Part shown: positions 45,121-56,994 of the stretch, one piece after another | Layout: each line of letters starts with the position of its first letter | Numbering within the stretch: position 1 is the first letter of the stretch | Source of the DNA: Moringa oleifera | Lineage: Eukaryota; Streptophyta; Magnoliopsida; Brassicales; Moringaceae | Assembly (NCBI GenBank): GCA_021397835.1 | Contig: JAJFZO010000724.1 | Coordinates: 781,001 to 845,000, forward strand | Reading direction: 5' to 3' | Length of the DNA stretch: 64,000 nt | Program-made: the position numbers and the translations under genes | The notes under the pieces: model-generated | Told to the model about the DNA's origin: nothing | The model's input: the letters and a program-made list of their open reading frames with translations, nothing else | Databases searched by the model: none

Positions 45121-48100
45121 CTAACCCACATGCTGGCTCATGAGGATTTCCACTGCTACATTAAGATCTCCATCAGCAGCTGCTAATGCCACTTCCACTT
45201 GTGTCTGAAACAAATCCAAGACGTTAGCATCAGAGTTAACCCAGCCGGTTTTGCACTTTCTCCTTTCTAACCTTACCCACCTCCACGATATTAAGGAGTC
45301 AGAACAGATATATAACAAATATCTTTCTCAAAAGAAGCTAAATGCCACAACATACTATTCTTAAACTCTTTTAGCCGTTAGTGAAACAAAGAAAGAAACA
45401 AAGATGAAAGTTACACACAGATCCAAGAAAAGTTCAAAAACAAGAGGGTGTACCCTTTCAAAACCCATTGCTACAAGCTTTTGGATTTGTTCATCAGAAA
45501 CAACCAGACTCTGCATCCAATGAACAGAATAATCAGAAAATGTAAGAACCTTGCAAACCTCCATTAAAATAAATAAATAAATAAATAGAAACAGGAAATC
45601 CAACTCTTACCTGAGGCCTTGGAGGACCTCCTGGACCTATTACAGCAGCATTATCTATAGCTGTGCGCCTGAAATGCAAACAGAAAAGAAATGATCTTTC
45701 ACTGACTTGAAAAGCAAGGAACAAATCACATATAATTGTACCAAACCAGTAACACGTCAATATATTTTGGCATTAGGATATAAATTGGCTCATAACTGCA
45801 CCCGGAAAATTTGGTCCACTCAGTGCAACAAGTGGGAGTAAGTAAAATTCAAGGTAGTTCCGCTGTGAATTTCCTAATAGAGCTTGGTCCTTTATGTGAA
45901 AGATGAAGTCAACACCAGGCACAGAACAAAGCAGCTTCTTCATAGCAAAAATTCAATCTAGTATATCTAGTTCAAAAACATGGGACTTCTTAGACAAAAT
46001 CATTGATTAAACGATGTCAAAATCATTGAACAAACAAATCCATGTCATCAAGAAACATTTCTACATTCAGAATTTTTGGAATATCATCTAGAGCTGCGGT
46101 TGAGAACAAGTTTTATAGCTAAAAGTAGGACCAGGTCAATAACACTATCATATTACTCATATTATTGCAAACATTGTTTTCCAAATAAACAGTGGTTGAT
46201 TTTGAACATATCACACATCAAGATTCTGTTATAGTTCAACCTTGAGTAGTAGTTATATTTTATGGAATTATGATTTGAGCAACAACAACCCACTGATTCA
46301 TAAAATTTAGAGAAATCACTAGTAATCAATATAGTCACCTTCAGCACAAGCACACTAATCTAAAAACCAACATACAGACATAGAGTCTCAACATTTAAGA
46401 AAAGCTATTGACAACCATATCTAGACCATTAAACAAAATAATATGTGAAATGCATGAAAATATTTTTTTATGGTACCTTCCATCTGACACTTGCTCTCCT
46501 ATACCAGTTGCTGCTGTTTCTGAGAGATGCTCTGGACTGCTACTGTCCAAGAGTCTAGCCTGTAGGTTTGAATCTGCATCTATGGCACGAGCTGTTTGAC
46601 CTTGACTTGAACCAAGAGTCCTTCCTCTCCCAGGAAACCTAAGAGCATCTTGTGTTGACTGAATGTAATAAAGATAACATTATCTAAATTTCACACCTTT
46701 TCGTCCAAGCAAGTAAGCCTAAAGAAATCAAAGCATAAATGAAAAACCAAAGAGCAAAAATAAACAAGATGCAGCATCATCATACATTTAGGGCTTCATT
46801 TTACTAAGTCCATATCCCGATGGGTAAACATATCAGCATTTGTATTACATGGGAACATTTTTGCATAAAGCGAAGGTTATTTTATGTTGTAACAAAGATG
46901 GTCATGCCTATGATGCACCAGCATCTCAAATGACCGCTTCAATAGATACCATATCTCTATTGGCCTAGGATGCATGCAGAATACATGGGGATACACAACG
47001 TTTCATGCAGGGAACATCCAACTTATTTCAAATCACCTTGCCAATTCACACAATAAGTACGCATCTTAAGAGGTAACATGCTGTTTCAATTAGCTATGAG
47101 CAAACCAATGTGCTCACATTCAAAGAGCTGACATTTATTTAAAGTGGAAGACAGAATGTTCCGAAGGCAAAACTTAATCCAATGTTTACAGTGGGAATGC
47201 CACCTCTGTGTTTCAGCTCTTAAAGGAATCCCAATAAAGAGGAAAGGACTCCCTGCACCAGGTCTTCTCATCATTCCCTTTCAGGAGAGTCATCAACTGG
47301 CAAAGGTTGTCTGTGGCCCTACTGGCAGACTTGGTCTAATGGACCTTATAATCCAGAGAAACTTATTGATAACTAAGTATGGTTCTCCTGTTTACTCAGG
47401 CAATGCAAATGGTTCATATCATCAGGAATTTGAGATAAGATTTCTTTATCAAACCAAATATAGGTCACCTAATCACCCAAGCATTTGATTCCCATTTACA
47501 GGTTTACTGGGAATCCTAAACAAAGTGGGAATCTAGGACTCTGTCAACAAATACTACTTAATTTGTTCTGAAGAATCCAGACTAGGTGAAACAAATAGGT
47601 GTGCCATTATGTAGTGATAAAAGTGAAAAAGTGAGATAGTATAGAGAAAGACTCAACATGATTAAAAAAAAAAAAAAGATAAGAAAAGGAAAGGAATGAG
47701 CAAAGATAAAGACGCAATTTGCTTTGAAATTTTTAATTCATAATGACTATTCTTTTGTTTAATTTTAATGGGCCAACCTACACTATAACCCATTTGACCT
47801 GTTTGGTCTAGTTGGGCTGACCCAACAAACTGAGTCAATTCAAACTTCTAGACCTCAGGCCAGCCTGTTTAACAAGCCAGATGGCTAGACAACCTGTTTC
47901 ATGAATGCAGTGGGGGAGCCTATCAGGGTGGGCAAAAGAGGCCAGGCTGCAGGCTATTTATGAGTATGAACGAGATCCTTATTTCTTGATCAACCAGGGC
48001 CTTTTTCTCACTCTGCTTCAAGGTCTTTTCTTTTCCTTAGTTCGTTAACCATAAGCTCCACTGACTTTTAACCAAGAAACTTAATTATTGGACTTTGGAT

Positions 48101-51100
48101 ATTCTATGCCAGAGTGTATTTGATAAAAAGCCAATTGTTTTTATGTTTTAGGTATGCATGCACACATAAAAGTTGTTAATGTATCCTTTGTGCACTATAT
48201 CCCAATATTTCAAGCATTGTAGTATCTTTGTATGCAAATACATGCTTGCGTGTCTATGCCCACGTGTGTGTATCCATACAGAGAGGGAGAGCTGGGCTCC
48301 ATAGCAATTGGTTAACCCAGTGGGGTTTCAAGCACATGTACATGGGAGCCTGTTTGGGAAAGAAGTCTATCAAGAGTATACTGAAGGTTAAGGCTGTATG
48401 CAGAATACAACACCATGGCATCTTTCTAATGTTTAAGTTTCTTTTGTAAGTAATTTTCAATTAAAGGAATGCTAAAGAAAAAGGAGGCATCTATCTAATA
48501 TTATAGAAATATATAAAGAGAACACATTTTGCTAAGAACCATTAGCAAATTATGCCTAGGAAAAAAGAACATTGAGATTAATCTTCAACAATTAAGTAAC
48601 TTCAAGAAGTGATTGACTACATACCTCTGCAGATGTTTCCCTCCGTGGCATCCACGATGACAAGTTCCTCCAAATATTTCCGGTAAACAATCCACTGTTT
48701 AATGAAGTGCGTTAGTTTTTTTTTTTTTCTTCTTCTTCTTTTCCTTTTACATCCTTTTTTCTCTTTTTATTTTTACTTTTACTTTTTGTATTTTTTGGAG
48801 TGGGGAAGGGAGGGCAAGGGGAATAAATTTATCATGACCAGCAGAGTGTACCTGGAAGTTGTATTTTGGCCTGCATAGGTGGGGATGTAGCCTGAAGGAT
48901 TCCCACCAGTGCACAAAATAAATTTTGGCCGTCTTACACAACTGGACTGGAAAAGTTAGTGCCAATTCAGGAACTATCTTAACCATAAGTGCTAAGGTAG
49001 AAAGAATGATTTCTGATGGTATGCAATAACTTCCAAGAAATGCATGCCATGTGTACCTAGCTAATATGATATGTTGCACTTGTAATTGCATCCTCTGATT
49101 ACACCACCCAATGCAACATATACCTTCTTGCATCAGATATTCAATTTACCAGAAGACTAACTTTTCTAATGAAAATCACATAGCAAGTTATACATTTGTT
49201 AATCATGTTTCTCCAAAACTAAACCCATTTGATCTTGGAGATCAAATACATTTTGATAGGGGATGGGGTACAATGGGGTGCAGAAAGCAGTGCTTCACAA
49301 TTGGAAGTGCTAAGATCATTGAGACATAGGAAGTCAAGTCATAAATTATCTTTTAGCATTTGAAGTTTTTATTAAACAATATCAACCCTTATATTTCCTT
49401 ATTTATAAGTGGTCAGAGAAGTAAAAGTGGAAGAATGTCCAAATGTTACCAGAGCAATGGGTCAAAAGCAGGACTACTAGTAGCAGAATGCTTACATTGT
49501 CACCACAGAATTTCACAATAAAAGCCGTATCAAAATGGATTGTTATGGAGCACAAGCAACTGATGAAGAATTAACCATTTCCAAAAGCTTTAGAAGAGAG
49601 TGTAAACACAGGAATAGCTCCTAAAGAGCATGTGCGTAGTAAAAATTGGGTACACTCAGTATCATAAAGTCTTAATAGTGGGACAAGGAACCCAATTAGG
49701 AGGCAGCAGATTGGATATATGGATAGAGCCTTTATGTAATGAAGTAATGGATCTAGGCAACTCCTACACAACTAAGCCTCCTTAACATCATGACAAAATT
49801 GAAATCTACTATGCTACAATAATCATCATATTTATATTGACAACAAGTTGATTCCAACCTTGACCAAAATGCATACCAATACCAAAGGAAAAGGAAAGAT
49901 AGAATCAGGCAGATGCAATGCCAAACATATGCAAGCAATGCATAACAAATAAAAGGAAAATCAAACTGTCATCACAAGCCAGAAAATACTTACAAGCCAA
50001 GAGGAGGACTCTACAGCAGAATAAAAGGATGTCCCAGGAACAAGGAAGTTGAACAAGCCATAGGTATCTGAAATGTAAAGATAGCATTTCCATTTCCAAC
50101 AATTCCTCAAATGATAAACTAAATCAGAGGAAGGAAAAAAAAACACTTCGTCTATGAAACCAAATGGGAAACACATACAAGCAAATCCAGACAAAATGCC
50201 ACAAAGGTGTCCAAGTAATGAGACATTCGTCATAAGAAGCTGGAATACTATCAATAAGATCCATGCATACCTGAAAAAAAGAAATATATATACACACAAA
50301 CACACACATACCAATTATAGCTGTTCAATCTTTAAAAAACTTATGAAAGAATAACATAAAACATCAACATACAAAAGATTCATGAAAAGCCAAAAAACAG
50401 TATTTACCATTTAGCAGGCACATTGAAGAGACCAAACACACTGTGGAAAGAAAGATAAACAAATTGTACTTCAGTTCAGGAAGCAATCCATAAAACCAAA
50501 ACAGGGGAAAAAACATTAGAAAGCCTAGCAAGTCCAAAATATATAAAGATGAGAAATCCATTTTGCATATCCATGTACATATGAGGTTGTGTAGGCACAC
50601 AGAGACAGATGTAAATCAATTTCCCGTGAAGCTAGAAGCATTAGCCAAATTCACCAAAAATATTATAATAGAATTTGAAAATAACTAAAATCAAAATCAT
50701 GCCAAAAACATATAATTTCATATAGCAAGCACTTGATACCAACCTCCTAGATTGCACTCCACTCAGACTTGTCTCTATGACAATCATCGAAAATAAGATG
50801 CCTGAGAAGCCTATCGCACACTCATTCATGAGGTAGTCATACGGACGGAAAGGATTATAGGCCGCCAAGAATGCAATAAGAAGATGTAATATAGCATTGC
50901 TTGTGGCCAACAAAACTATCATGTATAATAAGCGAATGGATCCCATGATTCTCTCCAACTCAGAACCCAAAGGAACCAAAGCCAACATGTTGAACAGAAC
51001 ATGAAGCAGGGAACCATGAAAAAGAATGGAAGTATAAATCCTGTAAACTGCAAGGAGGTGAAAAAGTAAATTAACCGAAAAGATAAAATTAGGAAAGGTG

Positions 51101-52765
51101 CGGTCAGTGACCTAGTATAACATGAATCAATTTTTTGATAACAAAGGAGAACATACTAAAATCTACATGATGAAATAAAGAAATATAGAATAGCCTAGTC
51201 CTTTCTCATCAATCATTGCACTTCACTAACAAATTAGTTCCACCAAGCAATGGTCATGCTCATTGTATTCAGTTTTTTGGGTGCAATAGACCTCCAAAAA
51301 ATTGAAATGATCTTATTCTTACGTTATGAGTGGGATACAATTGATACAGTCACTTTTGGTAACATTATGCATCATTTTGGAGAACTTACCTTGAAACCGT
51401 GATATAACTGCACTTGGTAAGAAGCATATTTCATAAAAGGTGTCATAACCAACCAAGAGACAAACAAAGTAAATAACCCCACAAACAATCACCACTGCTG
51501 AAGTGAGGAATGGAATGGCTTCCCACCATTGCCCCAGTCTAGTAGGCAATCCTCCCTGTACAGATATGCAAACACTAAAAAATTACTGAAACAAACTATC
51601 CATCACATAAAGTAATTAGTTGAAACAACTATAAAAATTTGTACTAGATTATACGATATACAACATGGTCATTGGTTCTTTTTTAATGGAAAATAAATTA
51701 ATGCTCCTTAGATCATCCTCCTCATGCATGGAGATATTAAAGATCAATTTTTTCATAGGACATGTTTTTATAAAAAGAAAAAGAAGCATGATCCACTTCC
51801 AAATTTTAAGCAAGCAGCAATTGACTGTGTTTGAACCACCTGCTTACATCCTGCCAAAAGCTATAGCTGGTTGTGAAGATGCAACCTTATTTCCTTAAAT
51901 CGTTCAGCCTAGCTCAAATCACAGTTGGACCATCAGTACTGAGCTGAGCGGTTTAAAGACATACGGTTGAGCCTTTGCTATTAGCTATATCTTTTGGCAC
52001 CATGGTAAAGGCCTCCTACCATATGGAGCTAAAAACTTGAACCCATGTCGTTCTCCATTCATCAAAGTTATTACATACACGCCTAGCCATCGTCAAGCCA
52101 TACCACCATAAAGCAAAGAAAACATATAAGAACAATATCACCTCTTCTAAGAAAAGTTCAAACATCTACAGCAAATTCTTTTTGCATCCACATGAAGGCA
52201 TGCATCACTCAAAAATGAACCTCGACAAAACTCATATGAAGACCATGACAAACTTTGCTATTGTTAACAACGTCTACTATCAACTTCAACAACACAAGAA
52301 TCTCCTTCCACTCTATTATTTTATTGGAGATTCAAAACGCATATTTCATTGACTAATAATTCAATATTCTGGGAACTAAACAAATAACACAAAAAGCATA
52401 GATCAAACAGAAAGAGAAACCAACTAAAACCAGATCATCCATCTCCCATAAGGCAAAGAAAAAGAAAGGAAACCAGATGACAAGATCCCGCTATCACTGC
52501 TATATCTGTTTCGAGAAGTGGAAAACTCAATTCAACCAAGTCAAACAACACTAATCAAACTCATTTAAGTTATCATAACTCAGAAGATCCCTTCAAATTC
52601 AAAATTCCAATTTCTTCATCTTTCAACCACATTTTCTCAGCAACCAAACGAGCAAAGGTTAAAGTTAGAGTTCACTAATGCATCAGCAACAACAACAATA
52701 TGTAAACGAGTAGGAAAAAACCACCATAGATCTGAGCTTACCTCGGAAACAATGTTTGGCCGCAT
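45121..52765 (-). CDS. RBL15: Rhomboid-like intramembrane protease with C-terminal UBA domain (RBL15 type)
   Basis: Serine protease that cleaves within membranes; the UBA end suggests ubiquitin binding. Twelve exons: 52765-52742, 51555-51390, 51047-50744, 50440-50408, 50270-50179, 50067-49994, 48946-48852, 48694-48625, 46658-46477, 45668-45611, 45510-45454, 45204-45121; phases all join, 412 residues. Starts MRPNIVSE. Several hydrophobic segments lie between about residues 15 and 220. The catalytic pair is present: Ser about 145 in GFSG and His about 197 in LLGHLCG. HGSLLHVLFNMLALVPLG is the conserved first-loop/helix region. A hydrophilic linker (FPGRGRT, LQARLLDSSSPEHLSE) leads to the UBA domain (about 370-410), with MGF in QIQKLVAMGFERTQVE and the end VAVEILMSQHVG. 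Length and domain order match, from memory, Arabidopsis At3g58460 (RBL15). Very small exons and one 1.8-kb intron. Its subcellular membrane cannot be read from sequence. Confidence 0.95.
46659..48624. other. Long rhomboid intron with possible transposon sequence
   Basis: This 1.97-kb intron is the largest in the gene. It holds a 114-codon plus-strand frame (47144-47488) without recognisable domains, and at about 47760-47960 text rich in 'gggct', 'ggcca' and 'gcctg' words that differs from the AT-rich surroundings and may be a small element. No ends or target duplications could be defined. Confidence 0.35.
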
Positions 52766-53839
52766 TTTCCTCTCTTTTCTTCGGTTGCGTACGGAATCTG
52801 TCAGTCTGTGACTTCGTTTGAAATCATGTTTATTATTGGTACAGAGCTCCTTTGTTCTCGAAATTCCGTTTTCGGGTCACGGCCTGCACATTTGCCGGCA
52901 CTGAATCGGGTCGGGTTAGCATCCATGGGGCGTGTTTGGAAGCTGCATAATGGGTAACCTTGTTTTCCTGTAAATGAACTTTCATCCATAAATTTTAATA
53001 TTTTAAAAAATAATAATTTAATTATTAACTCTAAACTTAGAGCCTCATGTCCTTAAAAGGCTCTTCCAACTTGGAGGTACTTCTTTTGTTTCCCCTTCCC
53101 ATTTTCTTTTATCGCAAACAAAAGAATCATCAATTTTTCCAAATGATTGATCTAAATTTTGTATAAATTTTTAATAAAAATTATAAAAATATTTTAATAA
53201 TTTATAATATTAATAAAAAATTTAAATAATCAAATTTATTAAGTTATCATGTATTATAATTTTATTAAAAATTCAACACATTTTAAATAAAAAAATCTTC
53301 CAATATCTCAAAATTCAATTCATCCTAGCAGTATTTTGTTGCCCTTGAACCATTCCTTACGCTACGGCAAGGCATCTTTTACTTTCAGTTTCATGTGACT
53401 TATTCCTTATGCTACAAATTATTCATTTTAATTAATATAAAAATTTTATTATAATTTATATTGATTTTTATTTGTGTTTTATTTGAAAAATATATTCTCG
53501 CCGAGAGTCTGTACAAGGTACCCTGAAAAGAAATAGGCATGTTAAAGCATCTTATGCATAACTATGCTAGCCGTTCTATGGATTCGCCTGTGCCAATATA
53601 AACCTGCATTCCAATTCCTTTCATCTTACATTGGCAAGGGAATAAGCTAACTTTAAGAAGGAAAAATCAAGATCTTTTGCAAAGAAATAAGATAAAATGA
53701 AACAGAAGAAAACAGTTGCAATGTTGTCATCTTACATTTCAATCAGAAAGAGTTACAGAGTACAGAATTGGAATCAAGATCCGGTGGAAGAAAAACAAGA
53801 GATTGCATTGAAGAAAACAGAAAAATACACAAGACAGGG
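52766..53839. other. 5' flank of the rhomboid gene and intergenic DNA
   Basis: Holds the rhomboid promoter just right of 52765, with mixed composition to about 52950, then AT-rich DNA. No gene recognised; a minus frame at 52989-52801 reads back through the promoter and has no domain. Confidence 0.45.
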
Positions 53840-54390
53840 ACAAATGGAATGCTGCCATGCTGCATTGCTCCTCTGTACCAAAGAGGTTCAACATTCAACA
53901 CTGGGGTATTTTGCCCTGGTTGCATATAAGCTTGAATTTATAAAGTCCACCCAGCTAAGGAGATATAAGCCATGGTGATCCTGGATATCTGGAATTATTC
54001 AGATGATCAATAGTTTAGAATTTGACAGCAAGAATAAGATACCCGAAGAAAATAACAAGAGGAGTTTAGAGAGACACTATATCAAGTAGAATCTTCAAGA
54101 AGTAAAATGCTATCCTTTTCAGTAACAAGAAATGACAAGTGCTCACCAGTTATTTCAGTGTTGTAACTTACAAGTCTTGCATGCGATGTTTGTAAGTACT
54201 ACACAAAAATTCTGGGAGCAAAACATTGTTTTATAAACATTCAGCGTTTTAATTGTGTACCTAATCCAGAGATTGGGGGGCAATCATATTGTTTCAATCA
54301 CAATCATATCATAAGTTTAGTCCTGCTCAGACAGAGAACCTGAACTTACAAGTTTTAAAGTTTGTGTGGACGGTACAGACAAAAACCCTC
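53840..54390. repeat. Methyltransferase 3' flank, duplicated at 62620-63112
   Basis: Sequence immediately downstream of the methyltransferase stop codon, probably its 3' untranslated region. It recurs in the same orientation at 62620-63112. Shared landmarks in order include a tacaagcttgaa-like word, ggaattattca, cgaagaaaataa, aatgttatcc / aatgctatcc, cttgca(aa/tg) words, a ggcaatcata(t) word and a final segment before the stop codon. Confidence 0.8.
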
Positions 54391-56059
54391 CTACTTATCT
54401 TGCTTCCACCCTCCTAATCTCATCCCAGGGTCATAGCTTGTGAACAGCCGGAACTCGTTTCCCAGTTTGCTAGAGTGTTGAGGCCGAAAACCACAAGGAT
54501 GCAAACCCAAGAGCTCAGCAGCCCTATCCTTCTGGACCTCACCTGCAAATCATCACAATGGATTACAGGATTCTTCGTAAGAAGAACAATGAAATAATAA
54601 GTAAATACGAACAAATCAAAAGCTATGACGCATGGAAAGGAAAACAATGATTTTCCACCTGTTAGTAGAAGCAAGTAAGAATTTCCTGGTCGTGCAAGAA
54701 AAGAAATTGTTTGAGTCACCTTTTCCAGACACTCTCTACTCTGTCACCACAAACATCAACCGAAAGAGATTTGTCAGATTTAAAAAACATGCATATCTGA
54801 GTAAAATGAAAAGCAAGATCCATGACCGTAAGCTTGCTGAGAAGTAGAAAGTATCTGCAGAGACAGGATGAGGAATGAGAGTTGAACCCATTTGGGAATC
54901 GTAAGTCCCAAACCCAATACACAACATACATGAGATGACTCAAATAAAGCATCTAATACTCCCATCTCATAGCAGCTGCTATATCTAGCTACTGGCATTC
55001 TACAATGTAAAAGGTTCATCAGATGTTGACTGAGTTTGCTTGTTATGGAGCATCTAAGATGGGTAACACATTCAAGGTATCACAATTAAATGAAAATATG
55101 TCCTAACAAACTGGGCTCTAGGACTGTGGTGGAGTAACGCCAAAAGAAACATTCATTAGGATGTCATGGTTAATCTGGCATCATAATACTAGTTAATAAT
55201 CAAAACATAAATCAACAAGGGAGCAAGAAGCTCCTCAAAATACTTTTTCCAAATGCTACTAGAACTTAAAAGTTAAAGTGACAGTTTTAACTCCAGAAAG
55301 ATCTGATTCGACAATCAACATAAACCATGCTGAAATAAAAGCTTAAATCTCCCATGAACACTGATAAATTGAAGAAAAACTAAACTTCCTAGTATTAATT
55401 AAAAAGGTAGTTACCAGGTACGGAGGATCTGCAACCACAACACTGAAAGCATGCTCGAGTTCTGATGGTAACTCTTTCGGTTGGTTGTAATCGTAAAAGG
55501 TGAAATCACTTCCATATTGCTCGAAACGCTTATCATACTCCAGCAGTTGAGCGGAGATGTCAGGGTCAGTTTTCTGATTATCAACGACAAAAGCAAAAAA
55601 TATAAGGTACTATATGATTCGACATAAAAAAGAGAAAAAAGAGACGGCTTAGAAACCAATTACCAGAGAAGAAAATGTATAGGATTAAAATAAAGAAGGA
55701 AAAAGCATTACTTTGAGGTAGGCATAGAGAGTGGGGCAAGCGATGCAAGCGACGCGAGAATCTGGGTTTCTGGAGAGAAAGACAACTTCTCTGGCGACAG
55801 TCTCGGCCGTTTCTGGCTCGTACCAGAACTGGCTCAGCCTCCAATCCTCTGCCAGTAACGCCACCTCCTTCTGTTCTTCTCCTCCTGTTTCTGAAGTTGT
55901 TGGGTTGGTGAGGGATTGGGTCTGTTCTGCAAGGAATTCCTTGAGCGCTGCTAGTGCTTGAGAGCTTAGTGTTGGTGGGTCATCATCTTCTTCATTCACA
56001 ACAGTGTGGTTTCTCGGATCGTTGGTGATGGTGACGTGGGTGCTGAGCTCTTCTTCCAT
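54391..56059 (-). CDS. EEF1AKMT1-type protein-lysine methyltransferase (N6AMT2-like)
   Basis: Four exons: 56059-55712, 55573-55415, 54740-54659 and 54542-54391, joining in phase to 246 residues. The family uses S-adenosylmethionine; its yeast and human members (Efm5, EEF1AKMT1) methylate a lysine of translation elongation factor 1A. Seen here: an acidic N terminus, ALKEFLAEQ, the segment LLAEDWRLSQFWYEPETAE typical of the family, CIACPTLYAYLK, then FEQYGSDFTFYDYN, the catalytic DPPY (165-168) after FSVVVA, ISFLARPGNSYLLLLTG, and the conserved end FRPQHSSKLGNEFRLFTSY followed by DPGMRLGGW. Length agrees with the family. From memory the Arabidopsis counterpart is At3g58470, next to RBL15 there as here. 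Older annotations call it a DNA/RNA N6-adenine methylase because of DPPY; the protein-lysine role is better supported for the family. Confidence 0.93.
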
Positions 56060-56559
56060 TTCAGTTCCTTGTTTCTCTTCTTTGCAGCTTTGTTGGGGCA
56101 GTGAAAAAGAACCACCGGTCAGAAAGCTGAATCAATTTTGATAGCATAGGGGCCTGTTAGCCTGCTGTTAAGGGTTCAAGGGCTGTAGGGTTTGGTTAGG
56201 CATATAAAAATCATTTTTTATTTTTCATCAAAATAGTAGGAGGACCAATTTAAATCTACAGACCATTTTAATCTTTTACCATGATATTTGAGTATGACCA
56301 AATTAAAGGAGGAAAAAAACCCTAATCAAGTTCTCACCAATTAAAATATCAAAAGTAAAATACTTTGAGAAATGCCTACATCCCAAATTGCTAAGACTTT
56401 TCAGTCTTGCATTTAGCATTCAATATAGATAAAGAATTTTCAAGTCAGCAAAAACACGCAAAAGCATGTATTAGTTATAATTGTGGTCTATTACAAGATT
56501 ATTTCAAATCATAGGAAGGTTGAGAAAATCAATGATGTTAAATGGTACGCTTTTATCAT
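56060..56559. other. 5' flank of the methyltransferase gene
   Basis: The promoter should lie in the first few hundred bases. At about 56320 there is 'aaaccctaat', a telobox-like word that is frequent in plant promoters of translation genes. No coding sequence. Confidence 0.45.
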
Positions 56560-56884
56560 GACTTTTTAAATATCTGGCGCTTATATTGCCTATTGGTCTC
56601 TGAATGGTGTTAATGTCTTTTTGTCAGATATTAGTCACGGATCGCTTCAATATGTCTGACCACATTAGCTTCATTGTCTAGCATAAGTCTCGAGGGGACG
56701 AATCTCTACACGAGCCATTTTTTAGGAAAGGCCTTTTATGGGCTAAACTCAAGGCAAATATGGATTTGTCTTACATTTTTCAACATGGAAGAGTCTTGAG
56801 GTTATCGAGGCAATTGATTTTCAAACGTTTACTTACAAAGCTTCAATTATTCCCTCACAAATTTTTTGAGTTTTTGTGGTTGGT

Positions 56885-56994
56885 GGACCGGTTGGGTTTG
56901 CTACCCTGCAGACTAGTTGGATCTACTGATAGACTGAATGGGTCTGTTAATGGACTGATTAGGTCCGTTAGTTGACTGATTGGATTTGCATAAA
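56885..56994 (+). repeat. Tandem 21-bp repeat
   Basis: At least four units beginning gactgatt or a close variant, at 56911, 56932, 56953 and 56974, exactly 21 bases apart. In the plus frame they encode a seven-residue repeat (RLVGSTD, RLNGSVN, GLIRSVS). The repeat lies inside the Tat-like remnant. Confidence 0.85.

Noticed and set aside
49961..50314. 117-codon minus frame in the rhomboid gene
   Set aside because: It reads intron and exon sequence of the rhomboid gene in a shifted frame; the real exons are 50270-50179 and 50067-49994.
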